Part shown: positions 34,585-44,114 of the stretch, one piece after another | Position numbering within the stretch: position 1 is the stretch's first letter | Layout: the number at the start of each line of letters is the position of its first letter | From: Corynebacterium camporealensis | GTDB taxonomy: Bacteria; Actinomycetota; Actinomycetes; Mycobacteriales; Mycobacteriaceae | Assembly (NCBI RefSeq): GCF_000980815.1 | Contig: NZ_CP011311.1 | Location: forward strand, 620,001 to 684,000 | Direction: 5' to 3' | DNA length: 64,000 nucleotides | Notes under the pieces: model-generated | Databases searched by the model: none | The model's input: only the letters and a program-made list of their open reading frames with translations | Told to the model about the DNA's origin: nothing | Program-made: the position numbers and the translations under genes

Positions 34585-34935
34585 ATGAGCACCTGGGATG
34601 AGCACGTTTTTGACGTGGAAGCCAACGTCGATTTCCTCGATGAACTGTCCAATCTGGAAGACGATGAAATCGTGCAGGCGATTGCCGACGCCGTCGCTTT
34701 GTCCACCAGTGGACAGGCTAGTGACGAGGAAGAAGAAAACGCCCAGGCTGCTGCCACTATCGCTGCTATCTGGGCAGGAGCGCCCTTTAGCGCCGGTGAT
34801 TCCGTAGCGGATTATCCTTTCATTCGTTCCCTGGTCGGTGAAGGCGATGAAGAGCTGCGCGAGCAGGCAGCAGAAATCCTGGAGGCTGTCGAGGAAGACT
34901 ATGACCTCGAGCCCTTCCTAGAAGCACTGTCTTAA
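34585..34935 (+). CDS. DUF4259 family protein
   Basis: The 116-residue acidic product starts MSTWDEHVFDVEANVDFLDE, the DUF4259 pattern, and continues with a helical segment rich in Glu/Ala. The domain occurs in small cytosolic proteins without known function, often near immunity-like genes in other bacteria. GAAGGGAG precedes the ATG. It stands alone between the divergent Pro/Gln-rich gene and tmk, 30 bases before the latter. Confidence 0.8.
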   Translation: MSTWDEHVFDVEANVDFLDELSNLEDDEIVQAIADAVALSTSGQASDEEEENAQAAATIAAIWAGAPFSAGDSVADYPFIRSLVGEGDEELREQAAEILEAVEEDYDLEPFLEALS

Positions 34936-34965
34936 AACATATAGTTACAGAAAGGCTGCTCCTGC

Positions 34966-35580
34966 ATGCTCGTCAGCATTGAAGGCATTGACGGTGCCGG
35001 CAAAAACACTCTGGTAAATCGTCTCCGCACCGAACTTGACCGGGAGTTTCCGGTCCTAAGCTTCCCGCGTTATGCCGATTCCATTCACGCTCAGCTCGCC
35101 CAAGAAGCCCTCTACGGTCGCATGGGCGATATGACTGATTCGGCCTATGCCATGGCCACGTTGTTTGCCCTGGATCGCCACGGCGTGCGCGAGCAGCTCG
35201 CTGCGGCAGCCGCCCAGCCAGACATCTTGTTGTTGGACCGCTACGTGGCATCGAATGCGGCGTACTCGGCTGCCCGGCTTGGCGATGACGCAGTGATGGA
35301 CTGGGTATATGACCTGGAGTTTGGCAAGCTGAGCCTGCCCAAGCCGCGCCTGCAGGTCTTTTTAGATACCGCAGTGGAGGTGGCAGCCGATAGGGCAGAG
35401 CAGCGCGCAGCTGCCGATGCCACCCGGGAACTCGACCGGTATGAACGCGATGCTGATCTGCAGGCCAATACTGCGGCGGCGTACCGTCGATTAGCTGAGC
35501 GTGAGTGGGCGGGGCAGTGGATCGCCACCGCGGATACCGATAGGATTATTCAGGTTATTAAAGAACTGATAGGGAAGTAG
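34966..35580 (+). CDS. tmk: Thymidylate kinase
   Basis: The 204-residue kinase has P-loop EGIDGAGKNTL at the N-terminus, the DR motif LLLDRYVASNAAYS, and a lid region with DRAEQRAAADATRELDR. It phosphorylates dTMP to dTDP. The P-loop has Asn where most members have Ser (GKNT versus GKST). It starts the conserved tmk-mtrA-mtrB-lpqB run; its stop lies five bases before the mtrA start. Confidence 0.93.
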   Translation: MLVSIEGIDGAGKNTLVNRLRTELDREFPVLSFPRYADSIHAQLAQEALYGRMGDMTDSAYAMATLFALDRHGVREQLAAAAAQPDILLLDRYVASNAAYSAARLGDDAVMDWVYDLEFGKLSLPKPRLQVFLDTAVEVAADRAEQRAAADATRELDRYERDADLQANTAAAYRRLAEREWAGQWIATADTDRIIQVIKELIGK

Positions 35581-35585
35581 GAACG

Positions 35586-36272
35586 TTGACGCCGAAAATT
35601 CTGGTCGTGGACGATGACCCGGCCATCTCTGAGATGTTGACCATCGTGCTGGAGGCAGAAGGCCTGCAGCCTATCCCGGTCATGGACGGCAATGAAGCCG
35701 TGCCCGCCTTCCGGGAACACAACCCGGATCTCATCCTGCTGGACCTGATGCTGCCCGGCATGAATGGCGTCGATATCTGCCGTGCGATCCGCAGCGAGTC
35801 CGCGGTCCCGATTGTCATGCTCACCGCCAAGACTGACACCGTCGATGTGGTGCTCGGCCTGGAATCTGGTGCCGATGACTACATCACTAAGCCCTTCAAG
35901 CCGAAGGAGCTCATCGCCCGCATCCGTGCCCGCCTGCGCCGCACTGACAATCCTTCCAGTGAGTTGCTGGAGGTAGGCGACCTGCTTATCGATGTCCCGG
36001 AGCACACCGTCCGCCGCAAAGACGGCGAAGAGCTCTCCCTTACTCCACTGGAGTTTGACCTGCTGGTGGAAATGGCGCGCAAGCCTGGACAAGTACACAC
36101 TCGCGAGTCCCTGCTTGAGCAGGTCTGGGGCTACCGCCATGCCTCTGATACCCGTCTGGTTAACGTCCACGTCCAGCGTCTGCGCTCCAAGATTGAGCGT
36201 GACCCAGAAGACCCACAGATCGTGCTGACTGTGCGCGGTGTGGGTTATAAGACTGGCAAGACCGACGAATAA
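35586..36272 (+). CDS. mtrA: Response regulator MtrA
   Basis: The 228-residue OmpR-type regulator has a receiver domain with phospho-acceptor Asp53 (LILLDLMLPG) and acidic pair DDD near residue 10. A winged-helix DNA-binding domain follows (PLEFDLLVEMARKPGQVHTR, VNVHVQRLRSKIE). MtrA controls cell-wall remodelling, osmotic response and division genes. The start is TTG with AGTAGGAA upstream, overlapping the end of tmk. Confidence 0.96.
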   Translation: MTPKILVVDDDPAISEMLTIVLEAEGLQPIPVMDGNEAVPAFREHNPDLILLDLMLPGMNGVDICRAIRSESAVPIVMLTAKTDTVDVVLGLESGADDYITKPFKPKELIARIRARLRRTDNPSSELLEVGDLLIDVPEHTVRRKDGEELSLTPLEFDLLVEMARKPGQVHTRESLLEQVWGYRHASDTRLVNVHVQRLRSKIERDPEDPQIVLTVRGVGYKTGKTDE

Positions 36273-36281
36273 TTGATAGAG

Positions 36282-36307
36282 ACGACCCTGATATCGGGGT
36301 CGTTTTC
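36282..36307 (+). terminator. Hairpin with T-run between mtrA and mtrB
   Basis: ACGACCC pairs with GGGTCGT and is followed by TTTTCC, nine bases after the mtrA stop and about 30 before mtrB. It looks like a weak intrinsic terminator and could lower mtrB relative to mtrA. Confidence 0.65.
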
Positions 36308-36334
36308 CGTACTTTTTAATTGAAGACTGGTTGT

Positions 36335-38116
36335 ATGTTGGATCGTCTGCAGCGCGCTAGAGACTCCGTCGTTGATTCTTGGCGGACGTCTTTGCAAACG
36401 CGCGTTATCGGGCTCATCCTGATTGCCTCCACGGTGGTCATGGTGATCCTGGCCTACGCGCTGATTTCTGTGCTGACTCACCGCCTGGTGGATCAGAAGA
36501 TCAACGCTGCCGGTCAAGAAATTGAACGCGCTCGCGTCACCGTCGAGCAGCAAATCAATGCCACGGGTACGGCGAACTCCGTGCAGGTGCGCATTAATTC
36601 CGCGCGTGCTTCGCTCGGGCAGCTGACGACGCAAACCTCCGAAACCCAGGCGGTATTCGAGCCAGTCATCCTGGTGCCTAACGCGGATGGTTCGGTGACC
36701 ACCTCGCCGGAGGGCTATCGTATTCCGGAAAACCTGCGCCAGCTGGTTGCCGATGGCAACGTGGCCTACCAATTCACCGGCATCGACCAAGCCGATGGCC
36801 GCGACTACCAGGCACTCGTCATGGGTACACCAGTGGATTCTGATATTCCGAATACCCAGATGTATCTGGTGCTGTCCATGCAATCCGAGGCCTCCACCAT
36901 GGCGCTGATGCGCGGCCTGTTGTCCGCGGCCGGCGTGGTCGTCGTCGTGCTGCTGGTGGGCATTGCCTGGTTGGCAACCCAGCAGGTGATTACCCCGATT
37001 CGTTCGGCATCGCGCATTGCACAGCGTCTGGCAGCAGGTCACCTGCGCGAGCGCATGGTCGTCGATTCCGATGACGAGATGGGCCGCCTGGCATCCTCCT
37101 TCAACGACATGGCGGACAAGCTGTCCAAGCAGATTACGCAGCTGGAGGAATACGGTGACCTGCAGCGCCAGTTCACCTCTGACGTCTCGCATGAGCTGCG
37201 CACGCCACTGACCACAGTGCGCATGGCAGCCGACATGATTGCCTCCGACCCGGATTCGCTGGAACCGCATGCCCGCCGTGCTTCGGAGCTGATGACTCGC
37301 GAGCTCGACCGCTTCGAGGAACTGCTCGCAGACCTGCTGGAAATCTCCCGTCACGACGCCGGTGTGGCCGACCTGTCTATCGCCACCATCGATGTGCGCT
37401 CCTGCGTCGAATCCGCGTGGGGCCAGGTCACCCACCTGGCACAGGAACTCGGTGTGGAGGTCAACTTCAACCTGCCGGATGAACCAGTCAACATGAATGG
37501 CGATTCCCGTCGCATCGAGCGCATCCTGCGCAACCTGCTGGCGAATGCCATTGACCACTCCGAAGGCAAGCCGGTCACCGTGGACATGGTGGCTTCCGAC
37601 GACGCCGTCGGCATCGCCGTGACCGACCAAGGTGTGGGCCTCAAGGACGGTCAAGAAGAACTCGTCTTCAACCGCTTCTGGCGTGCCGATGCCTCCCGCA
37701 AGCGCCACTCCGGCGGTACCGGTTTGGGCCTGGCGATTGCCCGCGAAGACGCCGTCCTGCACGGCGGCACCTTAGATGCCAAGGGCTACATTGGTGTCGG
37801 TTCCCGCTTCCGCCTGCTGCTGCCGCGCGAGCCCAACACCATCTTCGATGACGAACCGATTGCCCTGGAAGTCCCGCATGCCCCGAAGGCAATTGCGCAG
37901 GCTGCCGAGCAGACCGATACTGAGCCTGTCGCTAACCAAGACGGCGAACCTACCCCGCAGGCAGATGCCATCGCCGTGACCCCGGACCCGGGCATCGTCT
38001 GGCCCTCGGAGCGCCAAGGTCAGCCCACGGAACGTCAAGGCCAGTTCAAAAAGCCCAAGACCGGCACGGGAATCCACGGCGAAGACCCGGACTTTGATGA
38101 GGAGGCCCAGCGATGA
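36335..38116 (+). CDS. mtrB: Sensor histidine kinase MtrB
   Basis: The roughly 593-residue kinase has a first membrane span near residue 35 (VIGLILIASTVVMVILAYAL), an extracytoplasmic sensor domain, a second span (AGVVVVVLLVGIAWLA), a HAMP domain, the phospho-acceptor helix DVSHELRTPLTTVRM (about His286) and an HATPase domain with GGTGLGLAIAREDA. A Pro/Gln-rich tail of about 90 residues follows. It phosphorylates MtrA. The ATG at 36335 is used; a TTG at 36320 in frame is possible. The stop overlaps lpqB. Confidence 0.95.
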   Translation: MLDRLQRARDSVVDSWRTSLQTRVIGLILIASTVVMVILAYALISVLTHRLVDQKINAAGQEIERARVTVEQQINATGTANSVQVRINSARASLGQLTTQTSETQAVFEPVILVPNADGSVTTSPEGYRIPENLRQLVADGNVAYQFTGIDQADGRDYQALVMGTPVDSDIPNTQMYLVLSMQSEASTMALMRGLLSAAGVVVVVLLVGIAWLATQQVITPIRSASRIAQRLAAGHLRERMVVDSDDEMGRLASSFNDMADKLSKQITQLEEYGDLQRQFTSDVSHELRTPLTTVRMAADMIASDPDSLEPHARRASELMTRELDRFEELLADLLEISRHDAGVADLSIATIDVRSCVESAWGQVTHLAQELGVEVNFNLPDEPVNMNGDSRRIERILRNLLANAIDHSEGKPVTVDMVASDDAVGIAVTDQGVGLKDGQEELVFNRFWRADASRKRHSGGTGLGLAIAREDAVLHGGTLDAKGYIGVGSRFRLLLPREPNTIFDDEPIALEVPHAPKAIAQAAEQTDTEPVANQDGEPTPQADAIAVTPDPGIVWPSERQGQPTERQGQFKKPKTGTGIHGEDPDFDEEAQR

Positions 38117-39810
38117 ACAAGCTGCAACTCGCTGCCGTCATGGTGGTCGCTGCCACGACGCTGGGCGCGTGTTCAACCCTGCCGAATAACACCACCCCGC
38201 AGGTCTTGCACCCTTATGAAGACCACGACGAAGAAGAACCCGTCATCACCCCGGATGACTCCCGTTCGCCAGATCAGCTCCTGCGTGACTTCTTCTCCGC
38301 CTCCGCACTGCCGACTGGTAACTTCAGCGCAGCGCGCAGCTTCCTCAATGGCGAAGCCGCGGATTCCTGGAACCCGGATGGCCGCATGCTGGTTCTCGAC
38401 AGCATCGACCTGGTCACTACCGATTCCGGCACGGACCTACGCGTCTTCCAGGCCCACGGCAAGCTGGTTGGCTCGGTAAGCACAGGCGGTGCATATAGCC
38501 CAGAAAGTGCGAACTACGAAGCCGAGTTCACCATGCACCACAACGACGGCAAGTGGCGCATCACGGACTTACCTGCCGAGGTCGTTATTGACCGCACCGA
38601 ACTGCGCAACCAGTACCAAGCCCAGTCGCTGTACTTCTTCGAACGCACTGGTGAGGCGCTCGCCTCCGATCGTCGCTGGCTGTCCAGCAACCGCGAGTCA
38701 CTGGATTCTGAGCTGGTCACGCTGTTGCTGCAGGGCCCCAGCGATACCTTGAGCCCGGGTACGGTGTCGATGATTCCTGCTGGTGCCAGCTTCGTCGGCT
38801 ACGAGGGCGGTGCCTATCGTTTCGCAGGCATGACCAGCATGGATAGCGAGGAGCGTCGCAAGTTCGCAGCCCAGCTGGTCTGGACGCTGAACAACGCTGG
38901 TTTCCGCGGCCCCTTCGAGGTCATCGCCGATGGCGCCCCGCTGGTCGAGGGGCTCAAGGAGATGACCATCGATGACTTCTCCGAGTTCAATCCGCGCGAC
39001 CCTGCCAGCACCGTCAGCGATCTCTATGCGCTTTACGGTGGCAACCTGCTCGACGTGACCACCGAAGGCACCGAACCAGTCCCTGGTGCTACCGGCAACA
39101 TTCAGTCTGCCGATGTCTCCTCCCAGGGCGCGGTGGCCGCGGTGCGCAAGCTCGACGAGCGCAACTCGCAGTTGTTCATGGGCGAAATCGGTGCGGGACT
39201 GGAAGAATCGCTGTCCGCACGCACGCTGTCCCGACCGAGTTTCGAGCTGGCTGGCGATGCCGCCTGGACCGTTGTCGATGGCTCCCGCGTGGTCCGCGTC
39301 AAGCTCTCGGAAGGCCAGCGCATCACCGAATCCGAGGTCGATACTTCCGCTCTCGATGACATTGACGGCGAGATTTCCGTGCTGCGATTGTCCTCGACCG
39401 GCGCGCGCGTAGCCATGATCATCAACGGTGGTGTCTACACCGGCGTGGTCGCCCGCTCCCAGGACGGCGAGTACCGGATTGCCAGCGTCCGCGAGATTTA
39501 CCCCGACATCGGCGATAGCGCCCTGGCGCTGGACTGGCAGCAGGATGGCTCGCTCATCGTCGGCACTGCCAACACCGATTCGCCCATCTGGCGTATTGAG
39601 CAGGACGGTTCCGCCTCCACCGCGATGGCCTCGGGCAACGTCTCCGCACCGGTTGTCGCACTCGAGGTCTCGCCGTCGGCGATCTACCTCACCGATTCCC
39701 AGGCCATGCTGGAACTGCCCAGCGCGGATACCGAAGCCAACCAGTCCAGCTTCTGGCGCGAAGTCCCCGGCGTGCAAGGCCGCCGCTCAGCACCTATCGT
39801 GGCTAACTAG
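38113..39810 (+). CDS. lpqB: Lipoprotein LpqB
   Basis: The 565-residue product has a signal peptide with lipobox LGAC (Cys20). An acidic linker, a GerMN-like domain (LVTLLLQGPSDTLSPGTVSM) and a beta-propeller-like C-terminal half follow. LpqB binds the outer part of MtrB and modulates its signalling. The ATG overlaps the mtrB stop by four bases, so the three genes form a translationally coupled unit. Confidence 0.94.
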   Translation: MNKLQLAAVMVVAATTLGACSTLPNNTTPQVLHPYEDHDEEEPVITPDDSRSPDQLLRDFFSASALPTGNFSAARSFLNGEAADSWNPDGRMLVLDSIDLVTTDSGTDLRVFQAHGKLVGSVSTGGAYSPESANYEAEFTMHHNDGKWRITDLPAEVVIDRTELRNQYQAQSLYFFERTGEALASDRRWLSSNRESLDSELVTLLLQGPSDTLSPGTVSMIPAGASFVGYEGGAYRFAGMTSMDSEERRKFAAQLVWTLNNAGFRGPFEVIADGAPLVEGLKEMTIDDFSEFNPRDPASTVSDLYALYGGNLLDVTTEGTEPVPGATGNIQSADVSSQGAVAAVRKLDERNSQLFMGEIGAGLEESLSARTLSRPSFELAGDAAWTVVDGSRVVRVKLSEGQRITESEVDTSALDDIDGEISVLRLSSTGARVAMIINGGVYTGVVARSQDGEYRIASVREIYPDIGDSALALDWQQDGSLIVGTANTDSPIWRIEQDGSASTAMASGNVSAPVVALEVSPSAIYLTDSQAMLELPSADTEANQSSFWREVPGVQGRRSAPIVAN

Positions 39811-39833
39811 CACGACATTACGGGGGAGGGGAC

Positions 39834-40487
39834 ATGTTGCCATGGTGGGCGCAGCTCGGCGAGCTCATCCTGCCCAGGTCCTGCGCGGGCTGCGGCGCGC
39901 CCGGCGACATTCTGTGCACTGCTTGCCGATGCCACCTGCAGCAAGTACCCAGTCCCATCCACCGCCCCAGAGATTTGGGCACCCGGGTCTTTGCCTTGGG
40001 CCCGTATTCGGACATCCGCCGCTCTGCGATTATTGCGATGAAGGAGCAAAACAACCAGGCCGTGCGCGACTACATCGGCGCTGTCTTTGCCGCCGGTCTC
40101 GATTACCTGCGTGCCCGCGGCGATATCCCCGAAAACTTCTGTCTGGTTCCGGCACCGACACGTCCGCGCAGTGCCCGGGCCCGCGGTGGGGATCCGGTGG
40201 AGCAGTGGTGTGCTTACGTCGCAAAGCATCTGCCCGGGGTGAGTTACCTGCCCGCGCTGACGTTGCGGCAACAAGTGACCGACCAATCCCGTCTGGATGC
40301 GGCCCAGCGGTGGAAAAATATGCGGGATGCGGTGCAGGCGCGGGACATCGTTAAGCATGTGGCAGGACGGCCGGTGATTGTGCTGGATGACGTGGTGACC
40401 ACGGGTGCTACGCTGGCGGCAGCTGTGGCGACGTTGCGGGGTGCGGGCGCGGTGGTTCGCGGTGGTCTCGTGCTTGCCGATGCATAA
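39834..40487 (+). CDS. ComF-family phosphoribosyltransferase-like protein
   Basis: The 217-residue product has an N-terminal zinc ribbon (CAGCGAPGDILCTACRCHL) and a C-terminal PRTase fold with the PRPP loop VIVLDDVVTTGATLAAAVATL. ComF proteins act in DNA uptake or recombination-linked processes; a phosphoribosyl substrate is unknown. It follows lpqB by 23 bases, the conserved order in the group, and GGGGAGGGG lies upstream. Confidence 0.9.
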   Translation: MLPWWAQLGELILPRSCAGCGAPGDILCTACRCHLQQVPSPIHRPRDLGTRVFALGPYSDIRRSAIIAMKEQNNQAVRDYIGAVFAAGLDYLRARGDIPENFCLVPAPTRPRSARARGGDPVEQWCAYVAKHLPGVSYLPALTLRQQVTDQSRLDAAQRWKNMRDAVQARDIVKHVAGRPVIVLDDVVTTGATLAAAVATLRGAGAVVRGGLVLADA

Positions 40488-40536
40488 AATAACCCCCTCA
40501 GTCCCGTTGGTTATGACCACTGGTAACATGGTTGGT

Positions 40537-40617
40537 GTCACAAGGGATAACGACTGTGACCCGCGAAAACTTAAAATCTTTTAAGAAAGTGCTGGTCACA
40601 AAGGTTATAGACTGTGC
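40537..40617 (+). promoter_or_regulatory. Twin direct repeat upstream of hpf
   Basis: GTCACAAGGGATAACGACTG at 40537 and GTCACAAAGGTTATAGACTG at 40595 are two similar 23-24-base units 58 bases apart. The first also forms a perfect inverted repeat GTCACA-N12-TGTGAC. TATAGA inside the second could be a -10 box. The spacing suggests two bound regulators or duplicated promoters. Confidence 0.45.
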
Positions 40618-40653
40618 ACTCTGTTCAGTCCCACAAGATAAGGGAGGCAATTC

Positions 40654-41295
40654 ATGTCCCAGCCAACCAATGCCCAGGTCACGATCACCGGCCGTAACGT
40701 TGAGGTGCCGGAGCACTTCCAAGAGCGCGTGACCGAGAAGTTGGCCAAGATTGAACGACTCGACCCGACGCTGACTTTCTTCCACGTCGAGCTGAAGCAC
40801 GAGCCAAACCCGCGCCGTGATTCCGAGTCGGACCGCATCCAGATCACCGCGACCGGCAAGGGCCACATTGCTCGTGCCGAGGCCAAGGAAGACTCCTTCT
40901 ACGCAGCACTCGAAACTGCACTGGCTAAGATGGAGCGCTCCCTGCGCAAGGTGAAGGTGCGCCGCGAGAACGTCAAGTCCGGCCACCGTGCCCAGAAGGG
41001 TACCGGCGAGTTGGCAGCAGAGATGGTGGCCAAGGCTGAGGCCAACCGTGCCAAGGAAGAGCGCTACGTCGACCCGTACGCCGAGACCGTCGAGGACGTT
41101 CGCCCGGGTCAGATCGTGCGTACCAAGGAGCACTCCGCTACCCCGATGAGCGTTGATGAGGCTCTGTCCGAGATGGAGCTGGTGGGACACGACTTCTACC
41201 TGTTCATCAACGAAGAAAACAACAAGCCTTCGGTTGTCTACCGTCGTCACGCTTTCGACTACGGTCTGATCTCCTTGGGTGAAGACGAGAAGTAA
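40654..41295 (+). CDS. hpf: Ribosome hibernation promoting factor, long form
   Basis: The 213-residue product has an N-terminal S30AE domain (VTITGRNVEVPEHFQERVTE) and a C-terminal HPF dimerisation domain (SVDEALSEMELVGHDFYLFI). Long-form HPF pairs 70S ribosomes into inactive 100S dimers in stationary phase or stress. AAGGGAGG lies at ideal distance before the ATG. A regulated promoter with twin repeats lies upstream and a terminator follows before secA1. Confidence 0.95.
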   Translation: MSQPTNAQVTITGRNVEVPEHFQERVTEKLAKIERLDPTLTFFHVELKHEPNPRRDSESDRIQITATGKGHIARAEAKEDSFYAALETALAKMERSLRKVKVRRENVKSGHRAQKGTGELAAEMVAKAEANRAKEERYVDPYAETVEDVRPGQIVRTKEHSATPMSVDEALSEMELVGHDFYLFINEENNKPSVVYRRHAFDYGLISLGEDEK

Positions 41296-41312
41296 TCCTT
41301 CTTCTTTCTCCG

Positions 41313-41344
41313 ACCCGTCCACTGGTTTCCGGTGGGCGGGTTGT
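41313..41344 (+). terminator. Terminator after hpf
   Basis: ACCCGTCCAC pairs with GTGGGCGGGT (one G-T pair), followed by TGTTGCATTT. It lies 18 bases after the hpf stop. Confidence 0.75.
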
Positions 41345-41408
41345 TGCATTTCTGAATACTCTCAGGGATTACCCAGTAGCCCAAAGGGTCTTGGCGCAGG
41401 GTTGTGCG

Positions 41409-41414
41409 TACAAT
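41409..41414 (+). promoter_or_regulatory. Candidate -10 box of secA1
   Basis: TACAAT lies 45 bases before the GTG start of secA1 and after the hpf terminator. No clear -35 element is visible at 16-18 bases. Confidence 0.35.
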
Positions 41415-41458
41415 GGTTCGAGTTAACAATTTTGTCGCGATGAGAAGGACTACCCCAA

Positions 41459-43996
41459 GTGTTTGGACTCTCCAAGCTGCTGCGCGCCGGTGAAGGACGC
41501 ACCGTCAAGCGCCTGGCCAAGATGGCCGATGAAGTCATTGCCCTGGAAGACGATTACGCCCAGCTAAGCGATGAAGAACTCAAGGCCAAGACCGACGAGT
41601 TCAAAGAGCGCCTCGCGGGCAAGGAGGAGATGAACGACATCCTCCTCGAGGCTTTCGCCACCGTGCGTGAAGCTGCCTGGCGCGTGCTCGGCCAGAAGCA
41701 CTACAAGGTGCAGGTCATGGGTGGTGCGGCCCTGCACTTCGGCAACGTTGCGGAGATGCGCACCGGTGAGGGCAAGACCCTGACCTCGCTGCTGCCGGCC
41801 TACCTCAATGCCCTAGAGGGCAAGGGCGTGCACATCGTGACCGTCAACGATTACCTCGCCAAGCGTGACGCCGAGATGATGGGTCGTGTGCACCGCTGGC
41901 TCGGGCTTGAGGTCGGCGTCATCCTGTCGGAGATGCGTCCGTCTGAGCGCAAGGCCGCCTACGACTGCGATATCACCTATGGCACCAACAACGAGCTGGG
42001 CTTTGATTACCTGCGCGACAACATGGTGCGTTCGCTTAACGATGTCGTGCAGCGCGGCCACAACTACTGCATCGTCGACGAGGTCGACTCCATTCTTATC
42101 GACGAAGCGCGTACTCCTTTGATCATCTCCGGCCCGGTGGACGGCTCGTCGCAGTTCTACGGTGTCTTCTCCCAGCTGGCACCGCGCATGCGCGAAGGCA
42201 TCCACTACGAGGTCGACCACAAAAAGCGCACCATTGGCGTGCTGGAAGAGGGCGTGGAATACGTCGAGGACCAGTTGGGCATCGACAACCTGTACGCCCC
42301 GGAGCACTCCCAGCTGGTGTCGTACCTGAACAACGCGCTGAAGGCCAAGGAGCTGTTTACCCGCGATAAGGACTACATCGTGCGCAACGGTGAAGTCATG
42401 ATCGTTGACGGCTTTACCGGCCGTGTGCTGGCAGGTCGCCGCTACAACGAGGGCATGCACCAGGCCATTGAGGCCAAAGAGGGCGTGGAGATCAAAAACG
42501 AGAACCAGACCCTGGCGACCGTGACTCTGCAGAACTACTTCCGTCTTTACGACAAGATTTCCGGTATGACCGGTACCGCAGAGACCGAGGCAGCCGAGCT
42601 GCACTCCATCTACGGCCTGGATGTGGTCTCCATTCCGACCAACAAGCCGAACCAGCGTACCGACCACTCCGACCGCATTTACAAGACCCAGGAGGCTAAG
42701 TTCTCCGCGGTGGTCGACGATATTGCGGAGCACGTTGAGAACAACCAGCCAGTTCTGGTCGGTACCACTTCCGTTGAGCGTTCCGAGTACCTCTCGCAGC
42801 TGCTGGAAAAGCGCGGCATCGAGCACTCTGTTCTGAATGCGAAGCACCACGAGCAGGAGGGCCAGATTGTCGCCCGCGCGGGTCGTCCGGGCACCGTCAC
42901 CGTGGCTACCAACATGGCAGGCCGCGGTACCGATATCGTGCTCGGTGGCAACCCCGAAGTCATCCTGGATGAGAAGCTGCGCGACCGCGGCCTCGACCCG
43001 TTTGAGGACGAAGAGCGCTACCAGGAAGCCTGGGATGCCGAGATCGATGAGGAAAAGGAACGCTCCAAGAAGCAGGGCGACCTCGTCCGCGAAGCCGGTG
43101 GCCTCTACGTTCTGGGTACTGAGCGCCACGAGTCTCGCCGTATTGATAACCAGCTGCGCGGTCGTACCGGCCGTCAGGGCGACCCGGGCGAGACCCGTTT
43201 CTACCTGTCCATGCGCGATGAGCTGATGGTTCGCTTCGTCGGCCAGTCCATGGAAAACATGATGAACCGTCTGAATGTGCCTGACGATGTCCCCATCGAC
43301 TCCAAGATGGTCTCCAACTCCGTCAAGGGCGCCCAGGCCCAGGTCGAGAACCAGAACTTCGAGATGCGTAAGAACGTCCTGAAGTACGACGAGGTCCTCA
43401 ACGAGCAGCGCAAGGTCGTCTACTCGACCCGCCACGAAATCCTGGATGCCGGCGACCTCAAGGACAACATCCGCAGCATGATCGACGACACCATCTCCGC
43501 TTACGTCGCTGGCGCTACCGCGACCGGCTACGTCGAGGACTGGAACCTCGATGAGCTGTGGAACGCCCTGGAGTCCCTCTACGGCCCGTCCATGTCCCAC
43601 GAGTCCCTCGTCGAGGGCAGCGAGTACGGCTCGGCAGGTGAGCTCACCGCAGAGCAGCTTCGCGATGCATTGCTTGCCGATGCCCACGCCCAGTACGACG
43701 AGCTGGAAGACCACATCACCTCCATCGGCGGCGAGAAGCAAATGCGCAACACCGAGCGCATGGTCATCCTGCCAATCATCGACCAGAAGTGGCGCGAGCA
43801 CCTCTACGAGATGGATTACCTCAAGGAAGGCATCGGCCTGCGTGCCATGGCCCAGCGCGACCCACTGGTCGAGTACCAGAAAGAAGGCGGCGACCTCTTC
43901 AACGCCATGAACGACGGCGTGAAGGAAGAAACCGTCCGCCAGCTGTTCATGCTGCGCAAGCAGTTCGCGAAGCAGGAAGAAACCGCGGAAGTCTAA
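41459..43996 (+). CDS. secA: Preprotein translocase ATPase SecA1
   Basis: The 845-residue motor has Walker A MRTGEGKT (about 100-107), Walker [18 protein letters not shown], the preprotein cross-linking domain, and motif [19 protein letters not shown]. It drives Sec-dependent export through SecYEG. The length fits the housekeeping SecA1; no C-terminal zinc-binding tail is present, as is usual for actinobacteria. The start is GTG with GAGAAGGA upstream. Confidence 0.97.
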   Translation: MFGLSKLLRAGEGRTVKRLAKMADEVIALEDDYAQLSDEELKAKTDEFKERLAGKEEMNDILLEAFATVREAAWRVLGQKHYKVQVMGGAALHFGNVAEMRTGEGKTLTSLLPAYLNALEGKGVHIVTVNDYLAKRDAEMMGRVHRWLGLEVGVILSEMRPSERKAAYDCDITYGTNNELGFDYLRDNMVRSLNDVVQRGHNYCIVDEVDSILIDEARTPLIISGPVDGSSQFYGVFSQLAPRMREGIHYEVDHKKRTIGVLEEGVEYVEDQLGIDNLYAPEHSQLVSYLNNALKAKELFTRDKDYIVRNGEVMIVDGFTGRVLAGRRYNEGMHQAIEAKEGVEIKNENQTLATVTLQNYFRLYDKISGMTGTAETEAAELHSIYGLDVVSIPTNKPNQRTDHSDRIYKTQEAKFSAVVDDIAEHVENNQPVLVGTTSVERSEYLSQLLEKRGIEHSVLNAKHHEQEGQIVARAGRPGTVTVATNMAGRGTDIVLGGNPEVILDEKLRDRGLDPFEDEERYQEAWDAEIDEEKERSKKQGDLVREAGGLYVLGTERHESRRIDNQLRGRTGRQGDPGETRFYLSMRDELMVRFVGQSMENMMNRLNVPDDVPIDSKMVSNSVKGAQAQVENQNFEMRKNVLKYDEVLNEQRKVVYSTRHEILDAGDLKDNIRSMIDDTISAYVAGATATGYVEDWNLDELWNALESLYGPSMSHESLVEGSEYGSAGELTAEQLRDALLADAHAQYDELEDHITSIGGEKQMRNTERMVILPIIDQKWREHLYEMDYLKEGIGLRAMAQRDPLVEYQKEGGDLFNAMNDGVKEETVRQLFMLRKQFAKQEETAEV

Positions 43997-44009
43997 AAGA
44001 CTTCCGCGG
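43983..44009 (+). terminator. Perfect hairpin enclosing the secA1 stop codon
   Basis: CCGCGGAAGTC and GACTTCCGCGG form an 11-bp stem with the five-base loop TAAAA. The stop codon TAA is in the loop and the last four codons form the left arm. No T-run follows. It may protect the mRNA end or assist the terminator at 44031. Confidence 0.6.
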
Positions 44010-44030
44010 GGACGAAACCTCGCTTCACTT

Positions 44031-44059
44031 AATGCCCAGTCGCTCGACTGGGCATTTTT
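44031..44059 (+). terminator. Terminator after secA1
   Basis: AATGCCCAGTCG pairs perfectly with CGACTGGGCATT around two bases and is followed by TTTCTGT. Confidence 0.92.
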
Positions 44060-44114
44060 CTGTCTAAAGTATTAGAATTATTGGAACATCATTGTCGTTG
44101 CTAGGGGATTAGCT

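Noticed and set aside
36245..37762. 505-codon frame antisense to mtrB
   Set aside because: It is entirely opposite a kinase gene with all family motifs; the His/Gln-rich product has no recognisable domain.
41813..43801. 662-codon open frame antisense to secA1
   Set aside because: It is a mirror of the secA1 codon pattern (Val/Leu/Asp/His-rich), has no ribosome site or domain, and lies fully inside a certain gene.
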